Below, one piece after another: positions 22,521-34,029 of a DNA stretch of 64,000 nt (the stretch's first letter is position 1; every line of letters begins with the position of its first letter). This stretch comes from Scatophagus argus (Eukaryota > Chordata > Actinopteri > Scatophagidae): NCBI RefSeq assembly GCF_020382885.2, contig NC_058502.1, forward strand, positions 16,333,950-16,397,949, written 5' to 3'. The position numbers and the translations under genes are program-made. A model generated the notes under the pieces. It was not told the DNA's origin. It made no database searches and saw nothing but the letters and a program-made list of their open reading frames with translations.

Positions 22521-25079
22521 CATATTAGTTAAGCCATTACTTTGAGAAACCACAAAATGGCTGAAACATCAAGCTTTATGAAAAACATACTGTAACATAT
22601 ACACTTTATATAATGTGTATAGTTTGGATTAACATCCAGTTTGTAATCCATTTAGAGGAGGTCTTGTTCTGATGTTTGGGCTGTTTGAGTACAGCAGGCA
22701 CAATAAAGACCAACACTCTCAAGTAAAAGTAAGGCGGTCGTCAAGGAAATGAGTTTCAAATTTATCACGTCAACATATTCTTGCATTCAATCTGCAGCGC
22801 GAGAAGATGAGTTGTTGGAAGAGGTGAGACTCAAGATGAAAAGGATTTTATAAATACAATTAACTTGAGCGCCCAAGTTCCCTCTATTTTCTCAGAGCGG
22901 TGCTTGTCACAGGCTAAACGGATGATTGCACTTTCCTGGCAAAATATTAATAGAGTGAAAATAAGTCAGTGGTTCGGGGAATTGTACTCTTGTCGTCGCT
23001 TAGAAAAGATTACACAGGCGCTTAAGGGCAGGGAAGATTCAAAACGCGTGGGGTTTATTTATATCAAAAATATGACGAGCTGAACGTCTTTTTATTATGC
23101 CATTTTGTTTTGTTCTTATTCCAGCTTTACTCTTCAACCATCCAGCTGCGGGAGTAACTACAGGTATTGATCTCTCAGAGAACAAAGGAATTCTTGAGTA
23201 GTGTTCCCCTTTGACACATTATTTCACACCATCTAACTCTCAATACATGAGCTTTTTCCTCCAAATATGAGCCAGTTACCAGCAGAATGCTTCTCCGTAC
23301 ATTATGTAAACAGCCCACATCGGAGGGGTAAAAAAACATGGTGAATTACAAGCCTTGGAAGATTCCTAATACACAACTTCAGTTTTTAGGTAGTAAAATT
23401 TGCCGACAGGGGCTGATGCGGTTGATTTGAGAGCCTGGTTGAATGGGCATGTATGAGAGAACAGGACTCATGCACTCACACAGAGTAAATCAGGCAGAAG
23501 ATTTGGAGCATATCTCCAAAAACACAAAGTGATGTGAAAGAAATGTGAGCATTTAACATCGGTGAGTGACAATATCCCCACAGCTCTCATCAAAACTCTG
23601 ACAAATGCAATAACTTCATCCTCTAAGGAAGCACGAGAGCAGAAACGAGACGGGAGCGTTTTTTTTTTTTTGTTTTGTTTTGTTTTGCTTTACATCAGTG
23701 AGTTGTTTCCACTCTTCACACTGAAGGGTTCTGAGCCAAATCAGTGAAGAGGAGGTGATGGGGTGAAAAAATGCCATCCTTATCTACGTAGGAGAGTGGA
23801 ACAGATGCGGATATGACTTTGTTATCATGCGGCTCACTGAAAGAGAGAAGGCGAAAGGATAAAATGGAGAGCGAGAGGAGGGGCGGTTCAGACGAAGAGG
23901 AATGTGTGCTCAAATGTCAGGTTAATTTCAGATTCCTTGGCAGGTAGGAGAGGCCTAAATAAAACAAATGACTTGTATTATTCTCCATTAGTAAAATACT
24001 CAGCTTCATCTTTCATTTTTTACAAAAACACACAGAAAGGCAATCTAATTTTGGTGACTCGGCATCAGTCACAAGGCTGTTCCTCAGTAAACAAAAATCA
24101 CTGCGGCAACTCAAAGCATGCGTTGAGAGAAGGCGCATAAAAAGAAAAAAAAAAAAGTCTTACTTGCTTCTCGTGAGGCTTTCAAAGTGTTCAGTGTACG
24201 AGCTGCTGATTAACATAAAGCCACTGATCTATTTGGGGGCTAAAACACTCCACAGGTTTCCCTGCTCGTGATTCCAGTTGTGTCCGGCTCACTGTTATCG
24301 AGAAAACAATCACCAACGGAGATCAAAGTTATTCATATTCCTTTTAAGTTGAAGAAACAGACTTCTTTATGAAACAAGTCTGCCTGCTGAATGTGTGTCT
24401 CTGCGGCCCAGTCGCCACAATTACATGTTAGAACTGCAGGTTTCCACGAACCATCGATACGTTGGTTTTGTCCGTTTCCTGCGTATCACAGCAACGATTC
24501 TACCATACGCGTTGCGTGACATTCTGACTGCGTATGTGAGCGTACAGAAGAGCTGAATTTCTCGTGGGGATGTGGAGGGGTTGGTGGTGGCGTGACGGCC
24601 ACCAAGCAAGACATCACTGTTCGAGACCGCGTCAACCAACTGGCTCACTTTAGCGACAGTTGCCACATTTTCTAGCTGTCTTTATGTCAGCAATAACAAA
24701 TATTTTGAAGAACGCGCCTGGAGAAAAGATTTCCCAGCCATGTTTGCGGAGACTAATTTGGATATTTTCAGCAAGATGTCGGAGAGATTTTCCAGTCTCG
24801 TTTGGGGAAACAAAACCCTACCCTTGTTTTTAGAGCCTAAACCTAACCAGAGTTTAAGCACAGCGTTTTCACAACCCAAAACGTGAAGTTTGAAGACAAG
24901 GTTTTGCAGATACGTATAGTGCCAGGATGTGTTTTGGCGTCTGGGTTGGCCTCCCCTGCCAACTGAGCAGCGCTAACGGCGAACATAATGCTTCCGAAGC
25001 AACATGGATCCTAAACAGAATCAACACCAGCTGTGAGTTTACTGTGTGCAACCTTGCCCAAAATAAACAACAAGGAAGT

Positions 25080-26039
25080 CAGTAATCTTAAGTGTTCTTT
25101 ATTTCCTGTGAGAGGGTTTCATAAAACCAGTGTTAAACTAAGTGAGTCTATTTCACAGTCACTCTGACTGCTTGGTCAAGTTCCAAAAATGTGTGCTGCA
25201 AATACACCAGTTCAAATCTGTGTGGATATCACACATCAAGTGTTAACATACATACAGTATGATGCCTAACAAATACAGTAAGGCCACATCACTATTAGCA
25301 CAACGACAGTTACAATACAAACAGAGTGTGTGTGTGTGTGTGTGTGTGAGAAAGCTCGTCATAAATCTACAAATAGTGAAGGGGATGAAAAGACAATAAT
25401 TTACAAAATATAGCTACGTAAAGCAATCTTTAAAATTCCATCAAATGTCCCTTTTAAAATCAAAACATTTAAGTCTTTCAAGTATTCAAGTACCGATAAT
25501 TATTTTACAAAGTACTCAGGTTTTACAGCAATGATTCTGTACACGATGACCATCGCACGCTGGTATTGCACGTGGCTCTTGTCCGTCCCTGTCAGTTTAC
25601 CAAAAAGTTTACACTGCATTACTAAAACATCTTTTAATCCAGTCTTTCTCCTCATTTTTCATTTCCAGACACGATGCTTTCAATCCCAAATTGAACTCAA
25701 ATGTCGTTTCTCAAATTGAATTAAGCTCATGACACAAGTGCTGCTAAGATGCTACCGCTAAATGAGAGTGTTTAACATATTCTGAAGCTGCAAATGGTTG
25801 GCACAGTATTTTTGTTAACATTAAGAACCTGCAGTCTCAAAGTTTTTAAGATTAAGATTTTCCAACATTTCAAAAATCTTATAGTTTTTTTTTCTCATCA
25901 TATAATAATAACTGATAAAAGTCTGAAATGACTTGGCTTGGGGTTTTAAGGAAACCAAAAAAAAAAAAACTGAGCTGACATCTAGTGTTGAGTGCATTTT
26001 ACCCACAGCGCCACCTGGTGAGCGCGGTGTGAGCCAGCT
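25080..26039 (-). other. b3galnt2: B3GALNT2 3' UTR
   Basis: Downstream of the stop on the minus strand, AATAAA appears at 25103-25098, so the transcript probably ends near 25080. A (GT)n microsatellite lies inside at 25326-25348. The UTR is AT-rich with no open frame of note. The end point is inferred from the signal only. Confidence 0.5.
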
Positions 26040-29000
26040 TTAGTGGCCCCAGGGACAACCGCAGGGGTCCCCGCAAGCCCTCTTCCTGTCCCAGAGGACG
26101 CGCAGCTCCTCGGCCGTGTGCTGGGGAGACGACAGCATGTCCACGTAGCACTCCTTCTCACACAGCCAGCCGGGGTCCTGGCGGGACAGTTGGCTTGGTT
26201 AGCAGTTGTACACTGGGTTCAGTTGTTTCTCATTCTGCTGCTATAGTCAGTGTTGTTCACGTGCACCTTTGACACCTTTGTGACTGAACTCTTTACCACC
26301 AGCAAATTTAGGATTTGAGAGCTTTCATTTATCGCATGTTTGTACAATTTGTGCAGCGAGATGCAGGGGAGGAGGTTAGGCCGTGCTACAAGGCCACGGT
26401 ACAATAAGTCATGTGCAAGGTAAAATAAATAAATAAAATAAATGTCAAATGCACATATGTCACAGTTGTAAAGCAAACTGCTTGTACAAAGTATAAAAAG
26501 CACAACGGTTACTAATTCACCAAGTCTAATACTGAATTACTAAATAATGACAATCTCAGCAGCAGTTGAGAGATGTTTATCATTTATCATTTCACTTTAA
26601 ATTGTTATATTGATGTTTTCATTTTTAGTGCATTACAGTGTAGCTGAACTCTGAGGACTGAAATGTTGTTAATAAAGAGAGAACTCTCCAACTGCTTTAC
26701 CATTTATTTCTGTCGTCTTACTAATATTAATTCATTTACAAACACAAACAAAGGTCGACTGATAACGGAGCTCATCGTAGTCACTCACATGTACGAGCTT
26801 CAGCACAACCTGAGAACAAACTTGAACAAGTCTGCTCCATTAATTAACACATTTTTTCTATCCTTTTTAATTGTTATTTGCAAATTGAATTATGTCATAT
26901 AACTGTTTTTTTTTCCTATGATGTAATTTTTCTTGTCTCTGACACTTAGTACCTTGACTATTTCCTGGAAAACAATACTGAATACATGATTGAATTTTCT
27001 ACAGTATTCTCTAATATTTTTTTTATTGTGGTACACTGAATGCCTCTCTCCTCTTGATAAATGTTGGACTGTGAAAACACCTTGGACAAGCACTGAGTCT
27101 CTGAGACTCTCTTCACGATCACAGTGATTTCGTCTGGATGTCATTCAGGCAGTTTTGTACCTGATATTTCTGCGGTCCAACAGCTGCCATCCATATCCCC
27201 ATGCTCACATCTTCGCCCTGTAAGAAGACGGACAGATTTCTCACATTATATTCATACTGTGTCCTCCCACACGCCCTGCACATCCACTTGCTCTCGGGTT
27301 CTCTATACCTGGTAGGCCTTCAGTTTATCTGCATTGCTGGCGAGCCACTGGACCAGGTCACGAGAGACCACATAGCCTGAGCCGCAGGCAAACGCCGGGT
27401 AGGCTGGACTAGCGTACTCCAGCTCCTGCCACTTCCCAATGCGGTCCACTGCCCAGCTCTGCCTGAAACTGGGTCAGGACAGTAGATACATCATCATCAC
27501 AATCTGTCTGCCTTTCGCCTGACCCATCATCGTTCTGACAGAGCCTTCCTGTTTCCTTCATCTGAATCTCACCTGAGAGCGCAATGAAGTCGAGTTGCAA
27601 AACACACATTCAGACACCAAATTGTACTTACTTCCCCCACCAGAAATTGCGACGCTTGAGACCCTTGTGGTCAATCTTCATTAATACTGAGTCCACATCG
27701 ATGTAACAATCATCATCAGTCTTCAGCAGCAGATTAAAGTCAGCATTTCCCACAGACCTGCCAGAGAGGAAATTTGCAAACTCAATCAAAGCCTGCCTTC
27801 TGATTTCCAGCAATATCCTTCAGTGAATTTACTTTCAAATACCACTGAGAGTGAAGGGCAGGAGGTCTAGCAAATAAATAATATACTTGTCATGTCAAAG
27901 CTTGAGACCATTCTGTATATTTTGCCACCTGATGACCCACAACTGTACTTTTTCCATGACTGAGTGACTGCAATCGTGATTCTAACAGTGAGACATTTTG
28001 AGGCAACGACACACTTTCATTTCAGGTTGCTGATTTCCTCAGAGGGCCCAGGCAATTTGGAGGCAGAGAATCGAGTCATTAGCACTTGGCATACCATTTA
28101 TAGAACTGAAGCAGTTTGGAAGGCACGTTCCTGTAGGTGTCTACCACGTCTACAAACACCATGTCCCCGTGCGTGAGGCTCTCCTGCTGCAAGGCAGCGT
28201 CCTCCTGCCTCAGTCTGGAGGCATGGTGCTCCATTCTGGCTGGGCGGCCCCGCAGGAGCCCCGACAAGCCATCTCCATCTAACGCACAGGTGACGGGGAG
28301 GTGAGCATAAGGAGGCACATGATGGGGGTAATGGGAGAAAAAGTAGGAAGAAAAAAAGCGATATATTTTTTTAAAAAAACGCACATTAACTTCTTATTCA
28401 CCTATGGTCTGAATGAATAACTTAACTCACTGCCTGGCAAAACAATATCATTAGATTGTAACATTTCACAGAATGGGTCATTAGTTCTGTTTTCAGAGAT
28501 ACTGGATGGTGAATTTAATTTTGTTTTCCCCAAAATGGCAACAAATCCATTCTCAGATAAACTCAAACACAAACACATGCAGGAGGTACAATCAATAATG
28601 CAACACAACGGGGCAGAGAGGAGGAAAAATGCTATTTCCATTTGGCACATATGCAAGAGCCCTGAGGCGAAAAAGGAGCTAATCTCACAACCTGCAGCAG
28701 TGAACCAGGGTTTTTTACTTTTACATATGGACTGGGACTCCTTACACAGTTTACTCATGCAGCGATTTTGATCTGCACATTTTCATAAAAAGCTCAGAAT
28801 TTGTTCTGTTGCTGGACCAACCATAGATAGTAAATGTGAACCCTCCAGCCAGACCGGGAAATCCAAGCGCGCTCCTATGAGGCAATATGCCCTCTGCGAT
28901 CTGCAATTCAAGGAAATAGCAACGTTTTTAACTTCTTGAACTCTTCCCACACTTCAAAACCTGAGTAGACTTTTTTTCAAAATATATTTTTAGATTTTTG

Positions 29001-32000
29001 ACACCACGTCAGTACGTACAGAGGAGATCTTGAGGACACCTCCTCCATCACTGAGCTGCACGGAGGACGAGTTGATTATGCTCAGTCCAGCAGAGTCCAA
29101 ATTCTGCCAAACCAGCGTCCCCTCAAAGCCCTGGATATAAAAAAAACCCAAACATAACACAAACATTTCAATCTGTGCACATGAAGAACGGTGTTATCAC
29201 GAGAAAAAAGTGAGAGATACAGTTTAGTTAGATGGGAGGATTTCAGAGGATTTTTTTAGCAAGGAGTACGTAATCAAAACATGTTAAGAGACTTTGTTTT
29301 CTGAGTGCTGGTCTTCTGTATACATGTGGAAAATCTGACCTTGGGCAGGATGAACTGCTCCACTGGTTTGTACCACACCCCGTTCAACATGGTCCCTGTG
29401 CTGATGGCACTGAAGCGAGCAGTGACCACAGCCTCCTGCAAAAGTCACAAGCTTTCATTCTTCAAAAATAATCATGAGTTTGCATGAATTTAACTTCATC
29501 TACACTGATAACTACCCTGGAGACTGTTATCTTAGAGACAAGTCATCGAAATGGACTTATGTCTCTGGCTGAGGCAGGAGACAGGACCAGCGGACTCCTC
29601 CAGCTGCCCCCATCTAGCAGGCTCCACATGCAGGATACATTAAGGTCGGAGGCAGAATCTCTGTTACCTCCTGGTCGAGCTGGAGAAGCTTCACCGTCAC
29701 ATTGCTCTGGAACTCAGGCTGGGTCCCGCTGGGAAACACCCCCAGCCTGGTGATCACCACCGGGTGAAGGACCTTGAAATCCAGGGCGATGGCCGACACG
29801 TCAGAGGGGGCGAGCACCGAGGGGTCGGACACCGTCACGATCTCTATCTCTTCATCCTGGCCTGCCACTGGGTCAGAGACAAGGCAGAGATTACCACACA
29901 AACACATGTGAAATTTATCACGATGCCAGCATGCTGATCGCCTCTGACTGAGCGATTTGGGTGAGAGGAAGAGCACTCAGAGAAGGAGACAGACTCCGGT
30001 AAAGACATACCATCAGCACTCTGAGGTGCTGCTTCTTAGGACTGCTGTCTCCAAAGTGAGCTTCTGTTCGTGACAGTGGCTTCTCAATTACAAAAAAGCA
30101 GTTTATTACCCAAGAGATCAATGAAAAGATCGAGGCTGTTAAAGAAAAGAAGGCTTTTTACTTGCTGCGTTCTACATAAGTTCTGCTGCTCACTCCATAA
30201 TAAAGACAATTAGAGGCAAAGGATCACAGACAAAGGAAAAGCAGCAGTTCATCAAACCAAATGTTTCTCGCATTGAGTGGGTGGAACTGAGCGGCAGGAT
30301 TGTACCAGAGTGTGAGGATATGTTTAATATTCCTATGCACGCTAAATATAAATGATTAGTTTGTGCTTACTTGTCTACATCAATGACAGCAGTGCGTGTC
30401 TTGGCAATGAACAGCATGAGATCGCTAATTTAATGTGGTGAAAAATGAATAAATCTTCACAAATAATCAATAATTAACAGTAAACAATAAACTCAACATG
30501 AGGCAGTAACTTAAGAGTTTAACACAGTGTTTACACTTCAACAGTACTGAACGCAGTTTCCAGATCACGTCACAACTAGGGCTCCATTGGACAATTGTTT
30601 ATGTTATTGGTTAAAGGGACAGTTCATAACAAAGTAAATATAAAACATATATTTTGAAAATGTTTCTTCTTACCTGTAGTGCTTTTTATCCTTCAAGATT
30701 GTTTTGGTGTGAGCTATTGAGTTATGAAAAGATGTCTGCCTTTGCTGTAGCAGAACGGAAGTAGATGGCTCATTGTTCGTGGTCCTTAAAGCACCACAAA
30801 AATACACTTGTAAAATATACTTGCCACGTCTCTTTTCAGGCTCAATTACTCAAGATACTCCACAGACCTTGTCCTGAACAGTTTCATGCAGGAACTATTT
30901 TCTCTCTACCAAACTACACCGTATCACTGAGCAGAAGGGAATGTGCATCCAGTCATGGACAACAAGCTGGGATGTTATACTGGAGAGGAGGCAGATATGT
31001 CTACAGCCGATATCTTCAAAATGTTTTTGATCTTTATTCTTCAGATTATTACCTTGACTGATCAATGAACATTTGGTCTATAAAATGTAACAAAATACTA
31101 AAAAAAAAGTTTTCTCAAAGCTCAAGACGACTTCTCCAAATTGCTTGTTTTAAGCGACTTAACAAACAAAACCAAAGACTAAGAAAAGCAACCAGTGTCC
31201 CCATTTGGTAAGCAGGAACCAGTAAATGATTTAAACAATTTATTGGTTAGCAAAACTGTGTGTCAACCGATAAACAGATTAATGGTTTCAGCTGCAGTCA
31301 TAAGATGTCAGAAAACAGATCAATCACTGTGAGGCTTAAGTCTCAAAATCCGTCAGTATCATTAAGATTTTGACTTTTTCTCGCCGAAGCACAAAAACGA
31401 CTTGTGATGGCAACAGATACACTAAAAGAAGCTAATCAGCATTCACCTTATTATAGTCCCAAGGAAAAATCCCTGTGATGAATGCGGCACAGACGAACAA
31501 ATTTCAACAACAATTAATTGCCCGCTTAACGTGTGCTTTGACCTGAATCCTGAGTCAGGTACCCAACTGTGTTTAAAAGCAGCCATTGTCTCTTTCTCTT
31601 TCAATCACATCCAGCATCTCACACCGAAGCCTGCCTGCCTGCAATTCCGAAGCAAATCACGTCAACGGTTACAACCATTAACACGGTGGAGAGCAAAGAA
31701 TGAGCCGGAAAAATAAAACATCACCATGACCCTAAAGGCCGTCGTCAGAAAAAGCCTGTTCCGATGAGCAGTAATTATGTTTTCATGACGCTGAACCGAG
31801 CGGGAACAGTAGTGAAACGGATGCTTTTGACTGACTCTGTGAAGGTGAGAGACATAACAATTACTGTGGATGCACAATCTGACACTAAGCCCATTCAATT
31901 ATTTTCTATATAGTCTGTCGGGGCTTCCTATAGCTTTACTTTTCAGGTGTTAGTGCGCAGTTCTAGTAACTGCTGCCGCAGCTGCGTTGACTGTGAGGCG

Positions 32001-33674
32001 TTTCTGCTCCGGCCTTGGGTACAGAGAGGAAAAGAACGGTGTCCTTGAGGTGTGGGTGAACATGAATAAAGGTCTTTTACTTCTTTTCTGAACATGCAAT
32101 CTCTTCATTCTTTCAACTGATCTCCTTTTATTTGGCCTCAGCACCACCTTTTCATGCAAGCAACAGATTGCACACAGCAAATCTGGCCATAATAACACAG
32201 GTGGAGATATCCATGCATCAGTGTGTGAGGAATTTCTTTTGTTTTTTTCTTTACCTGGTTCAGTGAAGTTGAGCAGGGAGCAAGAGTAAGCATCCTCTCT
32301 GTCCTCCTCTGGAATGGGACAGCCATGTTTGCCCACAATAAACTTCACCCCCACTCTGAAAATAAGCACAAACACTAATGCATTCAGCTTGTTTTGTGCA
32401 ATATTAGGCTGCAAGATTTCTAAAGCTTGTCCATCTATCCACCCTTCGTTGCCATGGTTACTGAGGGTTGCTTAAAGGCCATCACACCTTATCTGTGCTC
32501 AGATCGCTGAATGAGAAAGAAACGGACAAAAAGGAAGAATGAAAGAGAGAACAATATTGGCCGCTGGTCAGGTAAAGATAAAAGTGTTGATGGGGCAGTC
32601 AGTTATGCGCTGCCAGCTGCAGGCATTATTTCCACTGTATGAATCTGGCCTTGGAACCAAAAAGAAAGAAAGAAAGAAAAAAAACAACAAGCCGTGAAGT
32701 TGGCGCTCCACCCTACAGACCTGTGCTGGAAGTGGGGGTGATCTCGGAGGTAGCCCAGCCAAGTCTCCCTTATCGCTTGTCGCAGTTCATAATGGTGTCG
32801 CGCTGACAGCACTCCCACCAAAACTTCATAGAAAGGTAATGCCTCATCTGCATCAGAAACAGAGCCAGGTTAAACATTTTAAGAAATATCAAAACAACAG
32901 AATACAATGAACCCACTGATGGTACAATGATTTAATGTGGGGATGGTGGTAAAATAAGACCTACAGTTGTGGTGACAATGATAAGACAACAACCAGAGAT
33001 TGTTTTTAAAAAAAGAAAGAAAGAAAATCACACTTTGACGGCTGATTTATGCTTCAAAAGTCAGATCCTGACATCCTCCGGCATCTAATTTGCTTTGACT
33101 TACTGTGATGCATCCTATTACTGACCTAAAGAAAATTCATGCATCAAAGGCTGGTTAAACTAACTATTCATCTGATTAAAAAGAAGAGGATTCACGCTCC
33201 ACTGTACCCCTGATAATAAGTGACAATCCCTCTGAGAGCAGCACACAGCTCGGCACTGTAACAAGGCAGAGATGCTCAGCTCGCCTATCTGTTTCCACAC
33301 GTTAGATTATCCCAGCAACGCCCTGCACTACTCAGCTGTTAAGATTCACATTATTCCTCAGTAAGACACATGCATATGGACACACACGCCCGAGCAGGAA
33401 CACACAGTCCAACGAGCGAGCATAAACTACCTGTTTCCACACAAAGTCACAACCACAACAGACACATCGGGGCGGTAAAAGCAAAGTTAGCCAGCCGCTC
33501 GGATGTTAACCAAAAAGTTGAGAGGCTTTAAGGAGGTGAAGCCCGAGGCTGTGGCTAAAAAGTACCCGAGTATGTGATCTTGTCCGGCGGGGTGGAGGAG
33601 GGTCGTTGTGCCAACCACAAGTGCACCAGGACGGCGACAGCACAGGGCAGCAGAATGAGCGCTAGCCTCCGCAT
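26040..33674 (-). CDS. b3galnt2: Beta-1,3-N-acetylgalactosaminyltransferase 2 (B3GALNT2), complete, 12 coding exons
   Basis: B3GALNT2 adds beta-1,3-GalNAc to GlcNAc on O-mannose of alpha-dystroglycan in the ER/Golgi, making core M3. Exons in coding order: 33566-33674, 32721-32847, 32255-32355, 29668-29861, 29340-29435, 29020-29130, 28822-28900, 28095-28278, 27632-27757, 27309-27468, 27161-27217, 26040-26177. They join in frame to 493 residues (human 500). Residues 4-21 form a single hydrophobic signal anchor (type II membrane protein). The GT31 landmarks are VGVLSAR (47-53), [11 protein letters not shown] (313-323), the metal-binding DDD in [10 protein letters not shown] (348-350), NFWWG (371-375), ACGSGYV and [10 protein letters not shown] from 430. 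N-glycosylation sequons include N108. The C-terminus is cysteine-rich (CGDPCGC). All catalytic signatures are intact, so it is probably an active enzyme. Confidence 0.96.
30574..31300. mobile_element. Nested pair of old repeats in B3GALNT2 intron 3
   Basis: The outer element begins near 30574 (CTAGGGCTCCATTGGACAAT) and resumes near 31035, running to about 31300. It includes TTTGGTCTATAAAATGTAAC and an end with AGATTAATGGTTTCAGCTGC. These are the two halves of a hAT-like teleost repeat whose ends resemble CTAGGGCTGCAACTAACGAT and its complement. Between them, from about 30613 (AGGGACAGTTCATAACAAAG) to about 31030, lies a second dispersed sequence that I recognise as a separate percomorph repeat. 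Family recognition is from memory; element borders are approximate. Confidence 0.5.
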
Positions 33675-33910
33675 GGACGGAGCCCTTCACTCAGCCGGAG
33701 CAGCCTTCAGCTTGAGCGGCGCGGAGCCTCTTCCTGAGCCGCACGGAACTGCACGGTGTGAGCCGCTCCGCGTGTGCGCTTCATTTCAGCTCCGCAGCTC
33801 TCCGCCGGGCACTCACCACTGCCTCATGTCTGCCTCCGCTGCTCGGAGAGACGGACCAATGGGAGACGAGCAGCCCTGCCTCAGTGCACTCTGGGAGATG
33901 AAGTTCTCTA
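33675..33910 (-). promoter_or_regulatory. b3galnt2: B3GALNT2 promoter and 5' UTR
   Basis: GC- and CpG-rich sequence immediately upstream of the B3GALNT2 start. CTGGGAGATGAAGT at 33891-33904 is a near match to a ZNF143 site in inverted orientation, and a CCAAT motif lies at 33856-33860. Both lie about 180-230 bases upstream of the ATG, consistent with a TATA-less housekeeping promoter. No start site can be fixed from sequence. Confidence 0.5.
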
Positions 33911-33990
33911 GCTGGAGCAGCAGCTATAAATGCTGACATATAATGACTGACTTCTTTGACTACACCATCACTGTTATGATTATGATTATG

Positions 33991-34029
<39 letters not shown>

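Larger units (their letters stand above)
17836..25080. other. Intergenic region; TBCE not found
   Basis: This gap of about 7.2 kb lies between the tail-to-tail genes GGPS1 and B3GALNT2. In human, TBCE (CAP-Gly plus leucine-rich repeats) lies here on the plus strand. I saw no CAP-Gly, LRR or ubiquitin-like exon on either strand. The region contains one SINE with clear duplications (20609-20795), a decayed tandem repeat at 22250-22520 and a CpG-containing stretch at 24400-25050. Confidence 0.55.

Noticed and set aside
31950..32414. Minus-strand frame of 154 codons
   Set aside because: Only 32255-32355 is coding (B3GALNT2 exon 3); the remainder runs through both flanking introns.
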